Source: Acinetobacter sp. C26M (GTDB lineage Bacteria > Pseudomonadota > Gammaproteobacteria > Pseudomonadales > Moraxellaceae). From it: DNA of 64,000 nt. The notes under the pieces are model-generated. The model was not told the DNA's origin, made no database searches, and saw only the letters and a program-made list of their open reading frames with translations. Every line of letters starts with the position of its first letter. Within the stretch, counting starts at the first letter, position 1. A program made the translations under genes and the position numbers. Shown here piece by piece: positions 40,428-49,785 of this stretch. The stretch is taken from positions 3,869,698 to 3,933,697 of the forward strand of contig NZ_CP098478.1 in NCBI RefSeq assembly GCF_023702675.1, given 5' to 3'.

Positions 40428-41789
40428 ATGCATCTGCATATTTTGGGTATTTGTGGCACATTTATGGGGTCTTTGGCTCTACTCGCACGAGATTTAGGAC
40501 ATAAAGTCACAGGTTCAGATGCCAATGTTTATCCACCAATGTCGACTCAACTTGAAAATGCAGGTATTGAATTGATGCAGGGCTATGACCGTAGCCACTT
40601 GCAACCGCATCCTGATCTTGTGATTGTCGGCAATGCCATGAAACGTGGTATTGATGCGATTGAATATATGCTGAATGAAGGCCTTCCTTATATTTCTGGT
40701 CCACAATTCTTGGCAGATCATGTACTCCAAGGCAAACATGTACTAGGTGTCGCAGGTACACACGGTAAAACCACCACCACCACTATGCTGGCTTGGGTTC
40801 TTGATCAAGCAGGTTTAAATCCAGGTTTCTTGATTGGTGGTGTTCCACTTGGTTTTAGCGAAAGCGCGCGATTAGGTGGTGGAAAATATTTCTGTGTCGA
40901 AGCAGACGAATATGATTCTGCATTCTTCGATAAGCGTTCTAAGTTCGTTCACTATCACCCTAAAACAGCGATTTTGAACAACCTTGAATTTGACCATGCA
41001 GATATCTTTGATGACCTTGCCGCGATTCAAAAACAGTTCCATCATTTAGTCCGTACCATTCCAAGCGAAGGTCGTATTATTGCGCCAATTACTGAAACCA
41101 ATATTGATGAAGTGTTGCAACAAGGCTGCTGGACACCAGTGCTTCGTACCAGCCTAGAGCCGAGTGATCAAGCAGCTTTATCTGCTGAGTTAATCAGTGC
41201 TGATGGTAGCCACTTTAAAGTACTTGAGCACGGCAAAATAGTTGGTGAAGTAAAATGGAATATGACAGGGCAGCATAGTGTTGCCAATGCTTTGGCAACC
41301 ATTGCTGCTGCACAGCACGTTGGTGTCAGCCTTGCACAAGCATGTGATGCCTTATCTAACTTCGGTGGTGTTAAACGCCGTATGGAGCTGTTAGGTACGG
41401 TTCGCGGCATCGAAGTCTATGATGACTTTGCCCACCACCCAACTGCGATTGAGACCACACTCGACGGCGCACGTAAACGTTTAGGTGAACGCAAATTATG
41501 GGCAATCATTGAACCACGCTCTAATACTATGCGTATGGGCAGCCATAAAGATGGTTTAGCGCATTCAGCTCGTTTAGCAGATGAAGTGATTTGGTATCAG
41601 CCAGAAGGCTTGGATTGGGATTTACAACCTGTAATCTCGGCATCATCAAACAAGGCAGAAGTCAGCCGTTCTTTAGATGACATCATTGCCCGTGTGGTGA
41701 ACGAAGCAGGTGAGGGCGATGCTGTGGTGATCATGTCCAATGGTGGTTTTGGTGGTTTACACCAAAAGTTGATTAGGGCTTTGTCTTAG
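40428..41789 (+). CDS. mpl: UDP-N-acetylmuramate:L-alanyl-gamma-D-glutamyl-meso-diaminopimelate ligase
   Basis: A 453-residue Mur-ligase-family enzyme that recycles the murein tripeptide onto UDP-MurNAc in the cytoplasm. I start at ATG 40428 (MHLHILGICG), preceded by GGAGAAGG; the frame extends to 40365. The N-terminal domain shows ILGICGTFMGSLALLARDLG, the ATP loop GTHGKTTTTTML follows at about residue 110, then CVEADEYDSAFFDKRSKF and GVKRRMELLG. Length equals E. coli Mpl (457). Monocistronic. Confidence 0.95.
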   Translation: MHLHILGICGTFMGSLALLARDLGHKVTGSDANVYPPMSTQLENAGIELMQGYDRSHLQPHPDLVIVGNAMKRGIDAIEYMLNEGLPYISGPQFLADHVLQGKHVLGVAGTHGKTTTTTMLAWVLDQAGLNPGFLIGGVPLGFSESARLGGGKYFCVEADEYDSAFFDKRSKFVHYHPKTAILNNLEFDHADIFDDLAAIQKQFHHLVRTIPSEGRIIAPITETNIDEVLQQGCWTPVLRTSLEPSDQAALSAELISADGSHFKVLEHGKIVGEVKWNMTGQHSVANALATIAAAQHVGVSLAQACDALSNFGGVKRRMELLGTVRGIEVYDDFAHHPTAIETTLDGARKRLGERKLWAIIEPRSNTMRMGSHKDGLAHSARLADEVIWYQPEGLDWDLQPVISASSNKAEVSRSLDDIIARVVNEAGEGDAVVIMSNGGFGGLHQKLIRALS

Positions 41790-42299
41790 TAAATACAGGC
41801 ATTGCACGGCCTCATTTATTAGGAAAAAACCTATACCCTTTGTATAGGCATATCTCACTTTTCAGGGATGAAAAGTAAGCAAAAATCCTTTGTTTGGCAG
41901 AGGGTACATCCATGTGACCCCTGCCAAACTGGCGGCATCCATGCCGCCGTCACAATAGTAAATATCAGCAAGAAATTAATTTAATCTGAGTTCGACAAGA
42001 AAGATGATACGCGTAAACGTCATCCACAACCTGAGCTAACCAAAGTGCTTAAAGCTTTGGGCTAGCGCAAGACAAACAAAGTGCGTAGTTTATTGCTCAA
42101 GCAGAGCTTTTACCTTGCGGTACGGCAAAGATTATTAATCTTTACTATTCGTACCTCAGGTTTTGCCTACTTTTCCCGAAAGAAAAGTAGGTCGAACCTG
42201 AACGAAGTTGAAATATATTTCAACTGAAGTGCAAGACGTAGTGGCTTAGTCTAAAATTAAAAATGAGACCATAGTAAGACTCCGCTATAACCATTTAAA
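41790..42299. repeat. Hairpin-rich non-coding region between mpl and the SDR gene
   Basis: About 510 bases without a gene but with at least six stem-loops: CCTATAC/GTATAGG (41830-41848); TTTGGCAG/CTGCCAAA (41893-41928); GGCGGCAT/ATGCCGCC (41931-41948), whose loop shares CATCCATG with the previous one; GGTACG/CGTACC around an AAAGATTATTAATCTTT palindrome (about 42120-42155); CCTACTTTTC/GAAAAGTAGG (42166-42191); and GTTGAAATATATTTCAAC (42208-42225). Such mosaics are typical of dispersed intergenic elements in the genus, though I cannot confirm other copies from this window. Confidence 0.55.
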
Positions 42300-43043
42300 T
42301 CAACTCAGTTTATTCACAAGTTTCAACGGCAGAATCTTCATTGCAATCCCCATTGGCAACCACGGCCACTGCGGCACATACGCCTTCACGGGTTCCTTCT
42401 CAATCGCCTTCACCAGAGCCTTACTTCCCGTTTTCTCATCCACTTCAAATGGTAATTTCTTGGCACCCTCATTCAACTCGGTACGAATATAACCAGGGAA
42501 AATCGTTGAGACTTTAATTGGCGTATCCAATAATTCTGCACGAATACCTTCCGCCAAATGCGCCACTGCTGCTTTACTGGCGGCATAGGTCGACAAATGC
42601 TTAGGTAAACCACGCATCGCACTCATCGAAGAAATCACCACCAAATGACCTTTATTTTGCGCTCTAAAGATTTCAACCGCTGCTTCACACTGCGCTAGCG
42701 CAGAAATAAAGTTAGTTTCAGCAGTAGCGCGGTTAACTTCAAAATGCCCCTTACCGATACGGCGACCTTCACCCACACCCGCATTGACAATAATACGGTC
42801 AATTGTCCCAAACTCTTGCTGGAAGGCTTTAAAAACCGTAAACACATCATCGTAATGGGTCACATCCAGCGTCTTAATACCCACCTGAATCGAAAACTGA
42901 CCTTGCAACTCTTGTTGTAAGCCTTCTAGACGCTCTAGACGTCTTGCACACAGTGCAAGATTGTAGCCTTTAGCGGCAAATTCACGCGCCATACCTGCGC
43001 CCAAACCCGAACTTGCACCTGTAATTAAAATCGTCTTTGCCAT
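42300..43043 (-). CDS. Short-chain dehydrogenase/reductase (SDR)
   Basis: A 247-residue classical SDR. It has the cofactor motif TGASSGLGAGMAREF (residues 9-23), NAGVGEG, the catalytic Ser in VVISSMSAMRG and the YAASKAAV active site. The motif TGxxxGxG and the basic residue in CARRLERL favour NADP(H). I start at ATG 43043; the frame opens at GTG 43052. It is the last gene of a four-gene minus-strand operon with an acyl-CoA dehydrogenase, phosphotransferase and histidine phosphatase. Substrate unknown; a lipid-related alcohol or ketone is likely from context. Confidence 0.88.
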   Translation of the reverse strand: MAKTILITGASSGLGAGMAREFAAKGYNLALCARRLERLEGLQQELQGQFSIQVGIKTLDVTHYDDVFTVFKAFQQEFGTIDRIIVNAGVGEGRRIGKGHFEVNRATAETNFISALAQCEAAVEIFRAQNKGHLVVISSMSAMRGLPKHLSTYAASKAAVAHLAEGIRAELLDTPIKVSTIFPGYIRTELNEGAKKLPFEVDEKTGSKALVKAIEKEPVKAYVPQWPWLPMGIAMKILPLKLVNKLS

Positions 43044-43062
43044 GCCTGCCACCTATAATTTT

Positions 43063-43761
43063 TTAAATCCATGTTAAAAGTTCAGCATCACGCGCTTTTA
43101 AATAATGATGCTCATTGAAACTGAGTAGTTGCAAACGGCCATCCGTCCAACGCAACGTGGTAATACTGGCATTGGCAATCGACCAATTCAGTGCAAAAAT
43201 CTGTTTGGCATTCAGTCCCAAAACCTGACCGACCGCCACCGAGATGACTCCACCTGAACTAAATACTACCGCCTGACGTGGTTGTGTGGCATCAATGTGC
43301 TGACATAAACCGTGCAAAGCACTTTCTACACGCGATTGAAAGCCCAACCAGGTCTCATGATATTCATGGTCATATTGCTCTCCAATCCAGCGATCAATCG
43401 CGCCATCAAAGATTTTGGCGAGATAAGCACGTGGATTAGCCATCAATTCAGCATCCTGCTTCAATAGTTCAGGTTGATTAAAGCGTGGTTCGTATTGAGC
43501 AAACACCTGTTGATGATCAAACTCATTCCATGCTGACTCTGTTTGAATCGATGCATCCTGAAAACTTTGGGCTAAGGCCAGTTGTGCCGTTTGCTGATGA
43601 CGCTGCATAGAACCCGCCACAATCAGTGGCACTTGCTTCAGGGTTTTTTTAAAAAAATCACCGACGGCCTGTGCCTGCTGTTCACCTTTGGCTGAAAGCT
43701 GATCATAACTTGCAGCACCAAATGAGGCTTGCCCATGCCGTACCAAATAAATTGTGGTCAT
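43063..43761 (-). CDS. Histidine phosphatase family protein
   Basis: A 232-residue phosphoglycerate-mutase-like phosphatase. The catalytic RHG motif is in TTIYLVRHGQASFG (residues 2-15), and the second His is likely in VVFSSGGVISVAVG, where the usual 'SHG' is replaced by 'SSGG'. The catalytic acid region EFDHQQVF is present. Substitution of the second His suggests altered or weak catalysis. The start overlaps the upstream phosphotransferase gene by four bases. Confidence 0.85.
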   Translation of the reverse strand: MTTIYLVRHGQASFGAASYDQLSAKGEQQAQAVGDFFKKTLKQVPLIVAGSMQRHQQTAQLALAQSFQDASIQTESAWNEFDHQQVFAQYEPRFNQPELLKQDAELMANPRAYLAKIFDGAIDRWIGEQYDHEYHETWLGFQSRVESALHGLCQHIDATQPRQAVVFSSGGVISVAVGQVLGLNAKQIFALNWSIANASITTLRWTDGRLQLLSFNEHHYLKARDAELLTWI

Positions 43762-44879
43762 CGTTTTAAAATATCCTGTAGTTTTGCCCCATATTCAGCA
43801 ATCAATTGTCGTGCTTGTGGATTGTTTTGTGCAATCAGTTTTAAAGCCCGAATATGTAAGGCATGAATCATGATCCAAAAATCTTTAAAGGCTGGATTAT
43901 CGGTTTGTTGATGGTAATAACGATAATAGATCTGTTGCGCAATCACCGCTAAGCGGAACAAACCAAATACTTCATAAAATGCCCAGTTGTCAGGCTTTAG
44001 ACCTGTTTTTTCCAGATAATAATCCACTACTTGTTGCCGTGTCAGCATACCTTTTAAATTGGTCGGTTGACGACGGCTGGATTTCATCAAAGCATCATCA
44101 TCCTCTTGTATCCAGTAGGCGAGTGCACTGCCCAAATCCATCAATGGATCACCCAGTGTTGCCATTTCCCAATCCAGCACCCCAATCACTTTAGTCGGTT
44201 GTTGTGGATCTAAAATGACATTATCAAAACGCCAGTCATTATGAATCACGCAAGTTTTAGCATCGGCAGGGATATGTTGCAGCAACCATTCACGCACAAA
44301 AGCAAAATCAGGCACATTTGGCGTCAGTGCTTTAGTGTAGCGCGCATCCCAGCCCTCAACCTGACGGCGGCAGTAGCCGTCGCCTTTGCCCAACTTTTCC
44401 AGTGCTGTACCTTGATAAGGCACCTGATGTAGTTCTATCAATTTATCCAAAACATTTAGACACAGTTGCTGTACTTGCTGCTCATCCAGTTGTAATTCTT
44501 TGGGTAAATTGGCACGCGGAATAATCCCTTCGATCCGCTTCATCACATAGAAATCACAACCAATTACACTCTCGTCCTGACACAGCGCAATCATTTCAGG
44601 CAGGACCGGGTAGAACGGTGCAAGATGCTTCTGCACATTGTATTCACGCGCCATATCATGCGCTGATTTGGCTTTGGTACCTTTGGGTGGACGACGCAAG
44701 ATAAGGTCTGTATTTTCATACTGCAAACGATAGGTCCAATTCGATGCCCCCCCTGAATATTGGGTCACTTGTGCCTGTCCTTGCAGATCCACACCTTGTT
44801 TTTTTAACCAAGTTTCAACCGCTGCAATATCCAGTTCTTCACCGTGACGAACCTGACCACCAATATCAATTACTGCCAT
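43758..44879 (-). CDS. Phosphotransferase (APH-like) family protein
   Basis: A 373-residue aminoglycoside-phosphotransferase-fold kinase of the ACAD10/11-associated type. Visible elements: TYRLQYENTDLILRRPPKGT (nucleotide-binding Lys region), CVIHNDWRFDNVILD (catalytic HxD loop) and VIGVLDWEMATLGDPLMDLG (metal-binding). Such proteins sit beside acyl-CoA dehydrogenases and phosphorylate hydroxyacyl-CoA intermediates in animals and bacteria, so a role in fatty-acid degradation is likely here. It overlaps the phosphatase gene by four bases. Confidence 0.88.
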   Translation of the reverse strand: MAVIDIGGQVRHGEELDIAAVETWLKKQGVDLQGQAQVTQYSGGASNWTYRLQYENTDLILRRPPKGTKAKSAHDMAREYNVQKHLAPFYPVLPEMIALCQDESVIGCDFYVMKRIEGIIPRANLPKELQLDEQQVQQLCLNVLDKLIELHQVPYQGTALEKLGKGDGYCRRQVEGWDARYTKALTPNVPDFAFVREWLLQHIPADAKTCVIHNDWRFDNVILDPQQPTKVIGVLDWEMATLGDPLMDLGSALAYWIQEDDDALMKSSRRQPTNLKGMLTRQQVVDYYLEKTGLKPDNWAFYEVFGLFRLAVIAQQIYYRYYHQQTDNPAFKDFWIMIHALHIRALKLIAQNNPQARQLIAEYGAKLQDILKR

Positions 44880-44894
44880 TTGCTTTTATCCTTA

Positions 44895-46127
44895 TTAACG
44901 ACCATAGCCACGTTTTTTCAGTTCTAATTTGGCAATCATGCCTTTGTGAACCTCATCTGGTCCATCGGCCAAACGTAAACTACGCGCTTGATTGAAAAAT
45001 GCAGTCAGTGGCGTATCCCGTGAAACACCTTCACCACCATGAATCTGAATCGCCATATCCACCACGTTTTGTAATACCGTCGGTGCAACCACTTTAATTG
45101 CAGAAATCTCTGTGAGTGCAGCCATATTGCCTAAGGTATCCATCTTATAAGCGGCATATAGCGTTAATAAGCGAGCTTGATCGATCTGCACACGTGCATC
45201 AGCCACACGTTCTAAATTACCGCCCAATTTAAGAATTTCTTTACCAAAAGCTTTGCGTGACATGCCACGATCAATCATCAGCTCCAAGGCTTTTTCAGCA
45301 GCACCGATACAACGCATGCAATGATGAATACGCCCAGGTCCTAAACGACCTTGAGCAATTTCAAAACCCTGTCCAGCACCACCAATAAAATTGCTGACTG
45401 GGACACGTACATTGTCAAAACTGACCTGTCCATGCCCATGCGGTGCATCGTAATCGCCAAACACAGGCAACATTCTTTCTATCGTCAAACCTTGCGTTTC
45501 AATCGGCACCAGTACCATTGAATGTTGATGATGACGGTCTTTGTTAGGATCAGGGGTATAGGCCATGAAAATAATCACTTTGGCATTCGGATCACCTAAG
45601 CCTGATGACCACCATTTACGGCCATTCAAGACGATCTCATCACCCTCAATCACGGCAGTGGCTTGCATATTGGTGGCATCACTGGACGCCACTGCAGGTT
45701 CAGTCATACAGAATACTGAACGGATTTCACCAGCGAGTAGGGGCTGTAGCCACTGCTGTTTTTGCGCCTCACTGCCATAGCGCCACAATACTTCCATATT
45801 GCCGCTATCTGGTGCATTACAATTAAATACGGTTGGCGCAAGTAAGCTACGTCCGGTGAGTTCGGCAATATGTGCATATTCCTGAACCGATAAACCTGCA
45901 CCAAGCTCAGCATCAGGCAAGAACATGTTCCATAAGCCAGCCGCTTTTGCCTTATCTTTCAATTGTTGTAATTGTTCAGGCCATTGCCATTTGGTCCAGT
46001 CACCATCAACATTGAGATGATGCACTTCATCCCAAAATGCTTTTTCAATCGGTTCAATTTCTTGTTGGATAAAGGCTTTTGTTCGTGTAATAAAATCCTG
46101 TGCGCGCTCAGATAATGCAAACATCAT
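44895..46127 (-). CDS. Acyl-CoA dehydrogenase family protein
   Basis: A 410-residue flavoenzyme. I start at ATG 46127 (a second ATG follows directly), preceded by GAGGGAA; the frame opens at TTG 46139. It has the FAD-binding segment VFCMTEPAVASSDATNM, VLNGRKWWSSG, and the C-terminal helix region IQIHGGEGVSRDTPLTAFFNQARSLRLADGPDEVH. This last motif (R..R..DGP.EVH) resembles ACAD11-like long-chain enzymes. It is the first gene of the four-gene operon and its promoter faces a divergent LysR gene, its probable regulator. Confidence 0.93.
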   Translation of the reverse strand: MMFALSERAQDFITRTKAFIQQEIEPIEKAFWDEVHHLNVDGDWTKWQWPEQLQQLKDKAKAAGLWNMFLPDAELGAGLSVQEYAHIAELTGRSLLAPTVFNCNAPDSGNMEVLWRYGSEAQKQQWLQPLLAGEIRSVFCMTEPAVASSDATNMQATAVIEGDEIVLNGRKWWSSGLGDPNAKVIIFMAYTPDPNKDRHHQHSMVLVPIETQGLTIERMLPVFGDYDAPHGHGQVSFDNVRVPVSNFIGGAGQGFEIAQGRLGPGRIHHCMRCIGAAEKALELMIDRGMSRKAFGKEILKLGGNLERVADARVQIDQARLLTLYAAYKMDTLGNMAALTEISAIKVVAPTVLQNVVDMAIQIHGGEGVSRDTPLTAFFNQARSLRLADGPDEVHKGMIAKLELKKRGYGR

Positions 46128-46229
46128 CAGTTCCCTCAATGTAAAATATGGCGAATATTGATTCGCAGCTTTACATCACCATAAGTGAAAATTTATTATG
46201 AATGAAATGATTTTATTTTATTCAAAACT

Positions 46230-47147
46230 ATGAATCAGATTCATAATACCAATCCACTCGAAGTGGGTAATTTCCATCGCATTGATATTAATCTGTATCC
46301 GCTTTTTATTGCTATTTTTGAGCAAAACAGTATTTCAAAAGCAGCTCAATTACTCTGTATCAGCCAGTCTGCTGTCAGCCATGCCTTACAGCGCTTAAGA
46401 ACTCAATTAGGCGATGAGCTATTTGTCCGCAGCGGACAAAAGATGTTACCCACACCTTATGCTGAACAGATTTATCAGCCGATTCAAACTGCATTACTAA
46501 CGATTCAGCGAATTGCAGTCCCTCAGCACGATTTTGTTCCGAATATGCTGCAAAATCTGAAAATTGCTATTCACGATGAAATTGAGCCGATTATTTTTCC
46601 TGAATTGGTCAATCATTTTGCCCAGCTGAACCTAAATATCCAGTTTTTGAGTTCTAAATTGGATCGTAAAAATATGCTGGCAGATCTCTCTGCGCAGCAA
46701 ATTGATTTTGTGATTGATCTGGTACAACCACATCAAGATCATTTACAGTTTGAAAATCTGATTGAAGACCATTTTGTGGTCTGTACCCAACAACAAGACA
46801 TGGATTTATCTCTGTATTTATCATCACCCCATATTGGGGTGTCATCACGGCGTACAGGCCTATTATTAGAAGATATTTATCTCAATCGACAACAACTGTC
46901 TCGACAAATTTTCCTACGTTGCCAGCATTATTCAACTGCATTACAAGTTTTGGCTCAATATCCAAATGCGATATTGACCATTCCGCAAAGTATCCTCAAA
47001 CACCTACACTATGCTGAAAATCTGAATATTCACGCATTGCCCATCGAATTACCAAAAATCAATATGGGCATGTATTGGCATGAACACGTCAAACACAATC
47101 CTCGCCATCAATTTTTACGTGCTGAAATTCTAAAGATTTTTGCTTAA
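46230..47147 (+). CDS. LysR-family transcriptional regulator
   Basis: A 305-residue regulator, with the start taken at ATG 46230. The helix-turn-helix (LYPLFIAIFEQNSISKAAQLLCISQSAVSHAL) is at residues 21-54, unusually far in, with about 15 extra residues at the N-terminus. It has a two-lobe effector domain ending HEHVKHNPRHQFLRAEI. It is divergent from the acyl-CoA dehydrogenase operon (103-base gap) and is its likely regulator. It converges on ltrA through a shared hairpin. Confidence 0.88.
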   Translation: MNQIHNTNPLEVGNFHRIDINLYPLFIAIFEQNSISKAAQLLCISQSAVSHALQRLRTQLGDELFVRSGQKMLPTPYAEQIYQPIQTALLTIQRIAVPQHDFVPNMLQNLKIAIHDEIEPIIFPELVNHFAQLNLNIQFLSSKLDRKNMLADLSAQQIDFVIDLVQPHQDHLQFENLIEDHFVVCTQQQDMDLSLYLSSPHIGVSSRRTGLLLEDIYLNRQQLSRQIFLRCQHYSTALQVLAQYPNAILTIPQSILKHLHYAENLNIHALPIELPKINMGMYWHEHVKHNPRHQFLRAEILKIFA

Positions 47148-47179
47148 AACAAGCGAGTTTATCTTGTTTCTCGCTTGTT
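47148..47179. terminator. Bidirectional terminator between the LysR gene and ltrA
   Basis: AACAAGCGAG (47148-47157) with CTCGCTTGTT (47170-47179) and a T-rich loop. It lies between two convergent genes. Confidence 0.75.
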
Positions 47180-47199
47180 CTCGCAATCCCGTGCTTTGA

Positions 47200-48396
47200 T
47201 TATTTACTGGATGCCATCTGCTCATCACTCCATTTCATCAAATATATTTTTGAAATGAGAAGACGCAGGATATAAATCACTGCCATCGCAAAAACGATAT
47301 AACCAATATCGGCAAACAACAATGGAATCAAGAAGAGGATCAGAACTGTGACTGGATAAAGCCAACGTCGCCATCCTGATAAATAAAATGCCTCATAAAA
47401 CAACCAAATATAGGTACTATAAATCACCAAACAGGCAGCAATCAACCATCCCATCATTTGACTGGAAATATGGGCATGTTGGGTTGAAACATCGACAGCG
47501 GCGGCTAAAGCTGCGCCTAATATCGCAATACTAATAAAGATAAAAAAATGACCATAGCCCCATAAAAAAGGCTGCACCCCACGACGTTGATGGTGATGAT
47601 GGCTGCGGTCAAAGTAGACCCACCACATTGCAAACATCATCAAAAGACCACCAATGACTAAAAAGATTTCCTTAAAATTCACGTCATGATTGGAAAAAGC
47701 TTCCTGCGTTGCCGCAAAACTGCCAATGATGGATTCGCCCAATACGATGATGGTGAGTAATGCATAACGCTCAACAATATGATGTGGATGCCAAGGCGTT
47801 ACTGCATGTTTTTCGGCATACAGGGGCACTACTAACTCAGCAACAACTAAAATGAGGAACAGCAAAGGGGTCATATGAATGGCGCTGAAATTTCCAATCA
47901 ACCATCCCAGCTGCACCATGACAATCCCGATTGCATATCGATACGCTGTCACCTTTCGTACGGGATCATGTTTTGCGACACGTATCCATTGTGTCACTAA
48001 AGCCAAACGCATAATCACATAACCAATGATAATCACATCGAAATTATGTTCTTGGAAAACCGCGGGGATACCTGCCGCCATCACCAATGATCCAACAATT
48101 TGCGCAAAGGTCAAACAGCGATACAGTGTGTCATCATTGTCATAGGCTGAAGCAAACCATGTGAAATTCATCCACGCCCACCACAAGGCAAAAAACACCA
48201 TAAAATAGGTCGGCATAGCGTGCCATAAATGACCTTCAATGATTGCGTGATGAAGTTGCTGTCCTGCGGTTGCAATTGCCACTACAAAAATCAGGTCAAA
48301 TAACAGTTCTAAAGGTGTAGCTGCACGATGAGCTTCTTCAGGATCACGGGGAGCAAATAATTTTCGTGTTTTATTTTGATTTTTTTCAGCACTCAT
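47200..48396 (-). CDS. Low-temperature-requirement protein A (LtrA) family membrane protein
   Basis: A 398-residue protein with about ten membrane segments. The N-terminal TPLELLFDLIFVVAI and AMPTYFMVFFALWWAWMNFTWF are the LtrA signatures; a His-rich loop (DRSHHHHQRR) lies in the second half. Relatives were named for low-temperature growth in Listeria, but the function is unknown. Monocistronic. Confidence 0.85.
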   Translation of the reverse strand: MSAEKNQNKTRKLFAPRDPEEAHRAATPLELLFDLIFVVAIATAGQQLHHAIIEGHLWHAMPTYFMVFFALWWAWMNFTWFASAYDNDDTLYRCLTFAQIVGSLVMAAGIPAVFQEHNFDVIIIGYVIMRLALVTQWIRVAKHDPVRKVTAYRYAIGIVMVQLGWLIGNFSAIHMTPLLFLILVVAELVVPLYAEKHAVTPWHPHHIVERYALLTIIVLGESIIGSFAATQEAFSNHDVNFKEIFLVIGGLLMMFAMWWVYFDRSHHHHQRRGVQPFLWGYGHFFIFISIAILGAALAAAVDVSTQHAHISSQMMGWLIAACLVIYSTYIWLFYEAFYLSGWRRWLYPVTVLILFLIPLLFADIGYIVFAMAVIYILRLLISKIYLMKWSDEQMASSK

Positions 48397-48566
48397 CTCT
48401 TATTCTCGGAATAATACCTTAAAGGTTAACTTAATCGATCTTCATGAATTTACCTATCACCTCGATCATAAAAATGCTTAAAATTTATGCATTGAAAATT
48501 TGCTTAAATCGATTATTTATGTAATTCTATGCTCATCTTTGGATAGCATTATCCATACAGAATTTG

Positions 48567-48745
48567 ACAAGGGGAGTAGCCTCCTCCAAACCTAAGTCAC
48601 AAACAGCTTAGGTGTCAGAGTTTCGTCATTACACTTTGCAAAAAGTCGGACTCTGAGCATCACGATCAATCGTGATGTAGGCAAGACCTTGATCATGTTG
48701 AAACAGGTGTATTAATTCATCTGGCAACTGGTCAAGGTTTTTTTA
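48567..48745 (+). promoter_or_regulatory. Manganese-sensing riboswitch (yybP-ykoY family) with terminator
   Basis: The leader of terC carries the conserved AAGGGGAGTAGCC start (48569-48581), paired regions (for example CCTAAG/CTTAGG and CGATCAATCG) and GGCAAGACC (48680-48688). These match the yybP-ykoY (Mn2+) aptamer. ACCTTGA (48686-48692) can pair with TCAAGGT (48732-48738), followed by a T-run: a terminator overlapping the 3' side of the aptamer, a standard expression platform. It controls the TerC-type gene downstream, a known partner of this riboswitch class. Confidence 0.88.
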
Positions 48746-48772
48746 TGTCCATTTGCCAGATAGGGAGTTGTG

Positions 48773-49729
48773 ATGGAAACTATCGGTAATTTATGGCTAT
48801 ATGTCGTGTTCTTCGGCCTTGTCACAGTCATGCTGCTGATCGACTTTTTAGGCTTTAAACAAAAACAAGACCAAGATGTTCCTATTCGACAAGCAGCTTA
48901 CTGGAGCATTGCATGGGTGACAGTCGCAACGATCTTTGGTGGTGGCTTATGGTTCTACCTACAACAAACCGTAGGAGCAACCATTGCAAACCAAAAAACC
49001 ATGGAATACTTTGCAGGTTATCTACTGGAAAAATCGCTGGCAATTGATAACGTCTTTGTCTGGCTGATGATTTTCGCAGCGTTTGCGATTCCACCTGCAT
49101 TTCAACGTAAAATCCTGCTTTATGGTGTATTGGGCGCGATCATCCTAAGAACCATCTTTATCTTTATTGGTGCTTGGTTCGTACAAGAGTTCTCTTGGGT
49201 GCTGTATATCTTCGGTGCGTTCTTGGTCTACACGGGCTTTAAGTTCCTGAAAGGACAAGATGAAGAAGACACCAATATCGAAGATATCAAGCTGTTGAAA
49301 TGGTTACGCAAACACATGCGTATCACACCACAACTACATGGTAATAACTTCTTCGTTCGTCAGAACGGCGTGTTGTGGGCAACGCCATTATTCTTAGTCT
49401 TGATATTGGTTGAAGCATCTGATGTTATTTTCGCGGTGGATTCTATTCCTGCGATTTTCGCTGTCACCAGTGACCCGTTCATTGTCTTAACCGCAAACTT
49501 AATGGCAATTTTAGGCTTACGTGCAATGTTCTTCTTGTTGGCAGGTGCTGCAAGTAAAATGCATTACTTACCATATGGCTTAGGCATTATCTTATTGTTC
49601 ATCGGTGCGAAAATGTTATTGCTCGATGTATTCCATATGCCAATCTGGATCTCATTAGGCTTTATCGTATTGGTATTAAGCATCACCGCTTATCTATCTT
49701 TACGTCATAATAAAAATCAAGTTCAATAA
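48773..49729 (+). CDS. TerC/Alx-type integral membrane protein
   Basis: A 318-residue membrane protein with about nine helices. It has EKSLAIDNVFVWLMIFAAF and VEASDVIFAVDSIPAIFAVTSDPFIVLTAN, the charged metal-handling signatures of the TerC/Alx family, implicated in manganese efflux. A yybP-ykoY riboswitch precedes it, supporting Mn2+ homeostasis. I start at ATG 48773; a GTG directly before it (48770) is in frame; TAGGGAG at 48761-48767 is the binding site. Monocistronic. Confidence 0.93.
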   Translation: METIGNLWLYVVFFGLVTVMLLIDFLGFKQKQDQDVPIRQAAYWSIAWVTVATIFGGGLWFYLQQTVGATIANQKTMEYFAGYLLEKSLAIDNVFVWLMIFAAFAIPPAFQRKILLYGVLGAIILRTIFIFIGAWFVQEFSWVLYIFGAFLVYTGFKFLKGQDEEDTNIEDIKLLKWLRKHMRITPQLHGNNFFVRQNGVLWATPLFLVLILVEASDVIFAVDSIPAIFAVTSDPFIVLTANLMAILGLRAMFFLLAGAASKMHYLPYGLGIILLFIGAKMLLLDVFHMPIWISLGFIVLVLSITAYLSLRHNKNQVQ

Positions 49730-49741
49730 GCAACTTAATAT

Positions 49742-49773
49742 AAAAAAGGGTCTTCAATTGAAGACCCTTTTTT
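49742..49773. terminator. Bidirectional terminator after terC
   Basis: AAAAAAGGGTCTTC (49742-49755), loop AATT, GAAGACCCTTTTTT (49760-49773). It closes terC and the convergent gene that ends at 49786. Confidence 0.95.
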
Positions 49774-49785
49774 ATGCAGACCGGT

